Below are positions 6,758 to 9,306 of a stretch of 9,306 nucleotides of DNA, piece by piece. Position numbers and translations under genes: made by a program. The DNA is from an uncultured Eubacteriales bacterium (GTDB taxonomy: Bacteria; Bacillota; Clostridia; Oscillospirales; Acutalibacteraceae). The notes beneath the pieces are model-generated. The model was not told where the DNA came from, did no database searches, and saw only the letters and a list, made by a program, of their open reading frames with translations. Each line of letters opens with the position of its first letter. Within the stretch, counting starts at the first letter, position 1. The stretch lies in NCBI GenBank assembly GCA_900321905.1, contig ONXZ01000117.1:1-9306 (forward strand), given 5' to 3'.

Positions 6758-6841
6758 AGTTCCCAGTTCCCAGTTTCCAGTTTCCAGCATTTGGCGGGCT
6801 CCGCCCGCACCCTACTGGCTGGATTCTGGGCTCTGGATACT
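6757..6841. repeat. Heptamer-armed palindromic intergenic element, copy A
   Basis: The left arm (6757-6787) is four CAGnnnC heptamers plus CAG. The right arm (6815-6841) is an imperfect inverted series of the same heptamers, ending CTGGATACT. Between them sits a hairpin, GCGGGC-TCC-GCCCGC (6794-6808). Read on the minus strand, the inner edge is CCAGCCAGTAGGGTG, 14 of 15 bases identical to copy B at 9162-9176, so the two are one family in opposite orientations. It encodes no protein and resembles a REP/MITE-like element. It fills the gap between the ABC operon and the terminator. Confidence 0.8.
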
Positions 6842-6871
6842 AAAAAATGAGGCTTTTCAGCCTCATTTTTT
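6842..6871. terminator. Bidirectional Rho-independent terminator
   Basis: A perfect 12-bp stem (AAAAAATGAGGC 6842-6853 with GCCTCATTTTTT 6860-6871) encloses a 6-nt loop. It ends the ABC operon on the plus strand and hpf on the minus strand. The hpf stop codon lies inside its right arm. Confidence 0.92.
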
Positions 6872-7418
6872 ATTCACATATCAACAAGCCGTAGCCGTTT
6901 TTGCGTTTGTATACAACTTTTGTTTCGCCGTCAATTCCGAGGTAGACGAAGAAACTGTGTCCGAGCATTTCCATCTGAACAATCGCCTCATCATCTGTCA
7001 TCATATTTGGAGTGATTGTCTTTGTGCGTGTAACGTCAACGCTTTCAAAATACGCCTCGTCAAAGTTATCCATCGTTACTTCGCTCTCAAGTTCGTCAAT
7101 CGACTCGGCGATTAAATCAATGCCGCCTTTGCGCTTTTTGTCAACAAAATACGTTTTGAGTTTGCGCAGTTTGCGTTTGAGGTCGTCAACTGCAGCGTCA
7201 ATTGCGGGCTCAATTCTGCGTTCAACGGCTTCACCCCTGATAAATGAGCCAAAGTGCTTAACCGTAATATCGCACTGATAGCCTTCTTTTATCTTTTTGA
7301 GCGTTACGTCAAAGGCGGAATCCTGCGGCAGCATTTTTTCAATCCTCTTGAGTTCGGACTCAATTCCGTCTTTTGCGCCCTGTTTTAGTTCAAATCCTCT
7401 TGCGGTAATGTTAATCAT
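6870..7418 (-). CDS. hpf: Ribosome hibernation promoting factor, long form
   Basis: Long HPF binds the 30S decoding region and dimerises ribosomes into inactive 100S particles in stationary phase. The 182-residue length fits the long form. An N-terminal S30AE/RaiA domain (1-95, starting MINITARGFELKQG, with the basic helix KRKLRKLK at 81-88) is followed by a charged linker (about 96-126). The conserved C-terminal dimerisation domain (127-182) carries VTRTKTITP, DEAIVQMEMLGHSFFVY and VVYKRKNGYGLL. The ATG at 7418 is chosen because AAGGAGGT (7433-7426) precedes it by 7 nt; an upstream in-frame ATG lies beyond that site. It is monocistronic, divergent from the pseudo-sortase operon, and has a terminator at its stop codon. 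Confidence 0.96.
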   Translation of the reverse strand: MINITARGFELKQGAKDGIESELKRIEKMLPQDSAFDVTLKKIKEGYQCDITVKHFGSFIRGEAVERRIEPAIDAAVDDLKRKLRKLKTYFVDKKRKGGIDLIAESIDELESEVTMDNFDEAYFESVDVTRTKTITPNMMTDDEAIVQMEMLGHSFFVYLGIDGETKVVYKRKNGYGLLICE

Positions 7419-7464
7419 AGTGTGTACCTCCTTGGTGAATAATAGGATAATATATCCCAAATAT

Positions 7465-7493
7465 ATTATACCGCTTATACCGATATAATAAAA
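7465..7493 (-). promoter_or_regulatory. Probable hpf promoter
   Basis: A perfect TATAAT -10 (7470-7465) has only a weak -35-like TTTTAT (7493-7488) at 17 bp. CGGTATAA occurs twice in tandem here on the minus strand (7482-7475 and 7473-7466). A 9-bp inverted repeat, ATAATATAT/ATATATTAT (7447-7455 and 7461-7469), overlaps the -10. A poor -35 would suit an activated or alternative sigma promoter, as known for hpf in other Firmicutes, but this is inference. Confidence 0.5.
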
Positions 7494-7496
7494 GTA

Positions 7497-7525
7497 TTGT
7501 AATTCGCCTGCGGTTATGATATAAT
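7497..7525 (+). promoter_or_regulatory. Promoter of the pseudo-sortase operon
   Basis: The -35 TTGTAA (7497-7502), a 17-bp spacer and an extended -10 TGATATAAT (7517-7525) predict a transcript start near 7532. The upstream in-frame ATG at 7530 would then sit at or before the start point, which supports the ATG at 7584. Confidence 0.75.
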
Positions 7526-7532
7526 ATTAATG

Positions 7533-7558
7533 TTGCCGACGGAAAGCACCGTCGGCGA
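7533..7558 (+). promoter_or_regulatory. 5'-terminal stem-loop in the leader
   Basis: GCCGACGG (7535-7542), loop AAAGCA and CCGTCGGC (7549-7556) form a perfect 8-bp GC-rich stem, extended to 10 pairs by a U-G and a U-A pair. It lies at the predicted transcript start, about 28 nt before the start codon. There is no U-tract, so it is not an ordinary terminator. It could stabilise the mRNA, or act as an operator at DNA level. Confidence 0.6.
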
Positions 7559-7583
7559 TTATTCTGTAAATACAGGTGTGAGT

Positions 7584-8177
7584 ATGAAATCAATGGGTTT
7601 TAACTTCATAAAGCGTGGCGTTATTGTACCTGCATTGCTTGCGGCTGTTGCAGTGGCGCTTGTGTTTGGCGCTTCAAAGGTGTTGCCTGCTAATCAGCAG
7701 AGCGAGCAGACAACAGCGCAGGCGGTTTACAGCGCACGTCAGTTTGACAGTTTTTCAAAACTAAAAGACGGCGATTATATTGGCAAACTTGTGTTCAGCG
7801 ACGGACTTGAAAAACCTGTAACGTTTGATGAAACCGTAGGCGATACCTTAGTTCTTGACAAGGGCTCTGCCGACGTGTGGAAGCCGGGCGCAGTTGTTAT
7901 TAAAGGCAGCGGCTCAAACTCTCAACTCGGTGAACTGCGCCATCTCAAAAAAGGTGACAGTTTCACCTTTGATATCAGCGGAATCGGAACATATGAGTAC
8001 AAAATAACCTCGGTAAAAAGTGGCATCCGCGCGGATGACATCAGCGCGCTTGCAGCCAAAAACGGCAAAAAGAAAACGCTGTATCTCTGCCGTTCATACA
8101 ACGATTTTTCATCAGCTGGCAAGACAAAACTCTACACCCTTTATACGGCGCAGCAGACGGGAGGCGGCAATGGATAA
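7584..8177 (+). CDS. Membrane-anchored sortase-fold protein, catalytic His and Arg missing
   Basis: The 197-residue protein has an uncleaved N-terminal anchor helix (about 12-34) and an extracytoplasmic domain. That domain follows the sortase order: IGKLVF (66-71) and KPVTF (77-81), LVLDKGSADVWKPGAVVIKGSG (89-110), LGELRHLKKGD (115-125), GTYEYKITSVK (135-145), DDISALA (151-157) and TLYLC (165-169). Active sortases use His in a GH[RST] motif, Cys in TLxTC and a downstream Arg, to cleave LPxTG-type signals and attach proteins to the wall. Here only C169 is kept. The His position reads G108-S109-G110, and the Arg position appears as K182. The ATG at 7584 has AGGTG at 7574-7578. The next gene overlaps by 8 nt. 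The fold assignment is by pattern only; a diverged active sortase or a binding-only pseudoenzyme are both possible. Confidence 0.65.
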   Translation: MKSMGFNFIKRGVIVPALLAAVAVALVFGASKVLPANQQSEQTTAQAVYSARQFDSFSKLKDGDYIGKLVFSDGLEKPVTFDETVGDTLVLDKGSADVWKPGAVVIKGSGSNSQLGELRHLKKGDSFTFDISGIGTYEYKITSVKSGIRADDISALAAKNGKKKTLYLCRSYNDFSSAGKTKLYTLYTAQQTGGGNG

Positions 8178-9117
8178 TTATATTGTTAAACGTATTTCCT
8201 GTATTGTTCTGTCGCTGCTTCTGACAGCGGCGCTCGTGCTGTCGATTTTTGGTATAACGGGTATTGCACTGTTTCGCAGCACAAGTTTTATCGTGTCAAA
8301 ATCCTCGCAGTATTCCGATGCGATTGCCAAAAGCATTAACAGCGAAATTGAGCAGCAAATGCCGGTTTCAAAACTTACGTTGCAGGACTGCAAGGCGGCG
8401 ATTGACGGCGGTGTTTGCGACTATATTGTTAGCGTTACGGCAAAGAATATCGCTCACAAAAATGCAAATGATTTTTCGCTCGATACAGCGCTATATAATA
8501 AGATTTATGCAAATCTCACCTCTGCCGCAAAAGGAAAGGATATCAGTATTTCGGCTGACGAAATCGGCGATATAGCGTCGCTCGAAGTTGATGTTATCAA
8601 CAGCGTTATGGCGCAGATGGACACAAATAATATTGCATACATCAGCCTGTTTTACAGCAAGTTTGCAGGCGCTGCCGTGCTTGTGAGTGTTGCGCTTGTG
8701 ATTGCCGCAATATTCCTGCTCGATTTTGTCAACAGCGGCAGGCACAGAAAAAACAGTTATATCGGTATGAGTTTTGCAAGCGCAGGTGCCATAGATATTT
8801 TTGCTTCGCTTGCTATACTCAGATTCGGCACGGGCTTGCAGTTCAGCCAAAACGAAGTGCTGAGCAGTATTGTCGCTGACGCTTTGCAAACCGTGCTTAA
8901 ACTGCAGATACCCTGCGGCGCGGCGCTTGTGCTGGTTGGATATTTAGTGCTGTTTTTTAACTACCGCTATTTTAGTAAAAAGAATGTTAAAGTTCGCGAA
9001 CAGCGTGAGGTGAACGCCAAAATGCGCGAGGATTATATGCGCCACTATGAGCAAAAAAATGCCCCGCGTCCCGAGCCAAAACTCGGTGAACGCGAGGAAC
9101 ATTTAATTGATTTTTAA
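8170..9117 (+). CDS. Four-helix membrane protein with an extracytoplasmic domain, unknown function
   Basis: I do not recognise a named family. The 315-residue protein has a membrane helix near 10-35, a soluble segment (about 36-160), helices near 164-186, 199-219 and 246-265, and a charged tail (266-315) ending HLIDF. With the N-terminus inside, the 36-160 segment lies outside the membrane and the tail is cytoplasmic. C74 and C83 in the outer segment could form a disulfide. No LPxTG motif or enzyme signature is seen. The ATG at 8170 has GGGAGG at 8159-8164 and overlaps the sortase-like gene by 8 nt, so the pair is translationally coupled. The outer segment and the sortase-like domain face the same side, which suggests a complex. 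An earlier ATG in this frame (8020) lies within the upstream gene and is not credible. Confidence 0.85.
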   Translation: MDNYIVKRISCIVLSLLLTAALVLSIFGITGIALFRSTSFIVSKSSQYSDAIAKSINSEIEQQMPVSKLTLQDCKAAIDGGVCDYIVSVTAKNIAHKNANDFSLDTALYNKIYANLTSAAKGKDISISADEIGDIASLEVDVINSVMAQMDTNNIAYISLFYSKFAGAAVLVSVALVIAAIFLLDFVNSGRHRKNSYIGMSFASAGAIDIFASLAILRFGTGLQFSQNEVLSSIVADALQTVLKLQIPCGAALVLVGYLVLFFNYRYFSKKNVKVREQREVNAKMREDYMRHYEQKNAPRPEPKLGEREEHLIDF

Positions 9118-9136
9118 TGCGTGGCATTAAAAATCA
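9108..9136 (+). repeat. Hairpin made from the gene end and its inverted copy
   Basis: GATTTTTAATGC (9109-9120, containing the TAA stop) is followed by loop GTG and the exact complement GCATTAAAAATC (9124-9135). One more T-A pair extends the stem to 13. Its 3' arm ends on the first bases of repeat copy B, the same arrangement as at 6738-6757. Confidence 0.7.
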
Positions 9137-9256
9137 GTATCCAGACACCAGTTTCCAGTTTCCAGCCTGTAGGGTGAGCTCCGCTCACGCTCATTATAAT
9201 CGGGTACGGGCAAAGCCCGTCACTGCTGGAGTCTGGAGTCTGGTATCTGGATACTG
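9135..9256. repeat. Heptamer-armed palindromic intergenic element, copy B
   Basis: This is a 122-bp element with 31-bp terminal inverted repeats (9135-9165 and 9226-9256) matching at 26 of 31 positions, each made of four heptamers of form CAGnnnC plus CAG. Inside are two GC-rich hairpins, GTGAGC-TCC-GCTCAC (9174-9188) and ACGGGC-AAA-GCCCGT (9206-9220). The left arm shares CCAGTTTCCAGTTTCCAG with copy A. It has no coding capacity and no clear target duplication. It sits between a stop codon and a terminator, as copy A does. Confidence 0.85.
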
Positions 9257-9292
9257 AATAAAAAAAGCGCCGGATTGGCGCTTTTTTTATTC
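9256..9292. terminator. Bidirectional Rho-independent terminator
   Basis: A 16-bp perfect stem (9256-9271 with 9277-9292) has a GCGCC/GGCGC core, A7 and T7 tracts and loop GGATT. It ends the pseudo-sortase operon and probably a minus-strand gene entering from the right. Its outermost G is the last base of repeat copy B. Confidence 0.93.
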
Positions 9293-9306
9293 TTCCTCCT
9301 GCCAGG
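9287..9306 (-). CDS. Possible 3' end of a minus-strand gene (partial)
   Basis: On the minus strand the last bases read TGG CAG GAG GAA GAA TAA, giving a C-terminus ...WQEEE and a stop at 9289-9287 inside the terminator arm. This is the same arrangement as hpf at 6870. Only about five codons are visible, so neither the gene nor its frame is certain. Confidence 0.3.

Noticed and set aside
6757..6787. Short tandem repeats (CAGnnnC) as a CRISPR array
   Set aside because: The unit is only 7 bp with no spacers, and the arms form inverted repeats; no cas gene is present.
7530..7583. ATG at 7530 as the start of the sortase-like gene
   Set aside because: It lies 5 nt after the -10 and the extra residues come from the stem-loop; the ATG at 7584 has a ribosome binding site and begins the anchor segment properly.

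Overview
The window looks like a chromosomal piece of a low- to mid-GC Gram-positive Clostridia member, probably in or near the Oscillospiraceae/Ruminococcaceae. The evidence is strong AGGAGG-type ribosome binding sites, TTGACA/TATAAT promoters, TTG/ATG starts, many hairpin terminators with U-tracts, a long-form ribosome hibernation factor, and heptamer-rich intergenic repeats of a kind I recall from such genomes. This placement is inference; no rRNA gene is present to settle it.

Layout. Positions 1-404 hold two tandem, very strong rrn-type promoters and an rRNA-leader-like stretch, but no 16S or 23S. They run straight into an alpha-L-fucosidase (GH29) gene that has lost its N-terminal part (405-1661). 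This looks like a rearrangement or an assembly join. A bidirectional terminator separates it from a convergent Gfo/Idh/MocA-family oxidoreductase (1724-3034, minus). A compact divergent control region (3035-3189) carries two promoters, a 9-bp inverted repeat and a 14-bp perfect palindrome. From it leaves a two-component ABC exporter operon (3190-6741). The second half-transporter is split: a 48-residue N-terminal piece stops in an ATGA overlap with the remaining 530 residues, and about 19 residues of transmembrane helix 1 and the first loop are missing relative to the paralogue.

A heptamer-repeat element and a bidirectional terminator follow, then hpf (6870-7418, minus). Divergent from hpf is a two-gene operon (7584-9117). 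It encodes a membrane-anchored sortase-fold protein that keeps the TLxxC cysteine but lacks the catalytic His and Arg, and a four-helix membrane protein with an extracytoplasmic domain. The operon ends in a second copy of the heptamer-repeat element and a terminator. A further minus-strand gene may end at the right edge.

How the genes relate. The two ABC half-transporters most likely form a heterodimeric exporter, if the second is functional. Hpf acts on ribosomes in stationary phase. The pseudo-sortase and its overlapping partner are the best candidate here for an undescribed membrane module. The two repeat elements belong to one family in opposite orientations, and each follows an inverted copy of the preceding gene's last bases.
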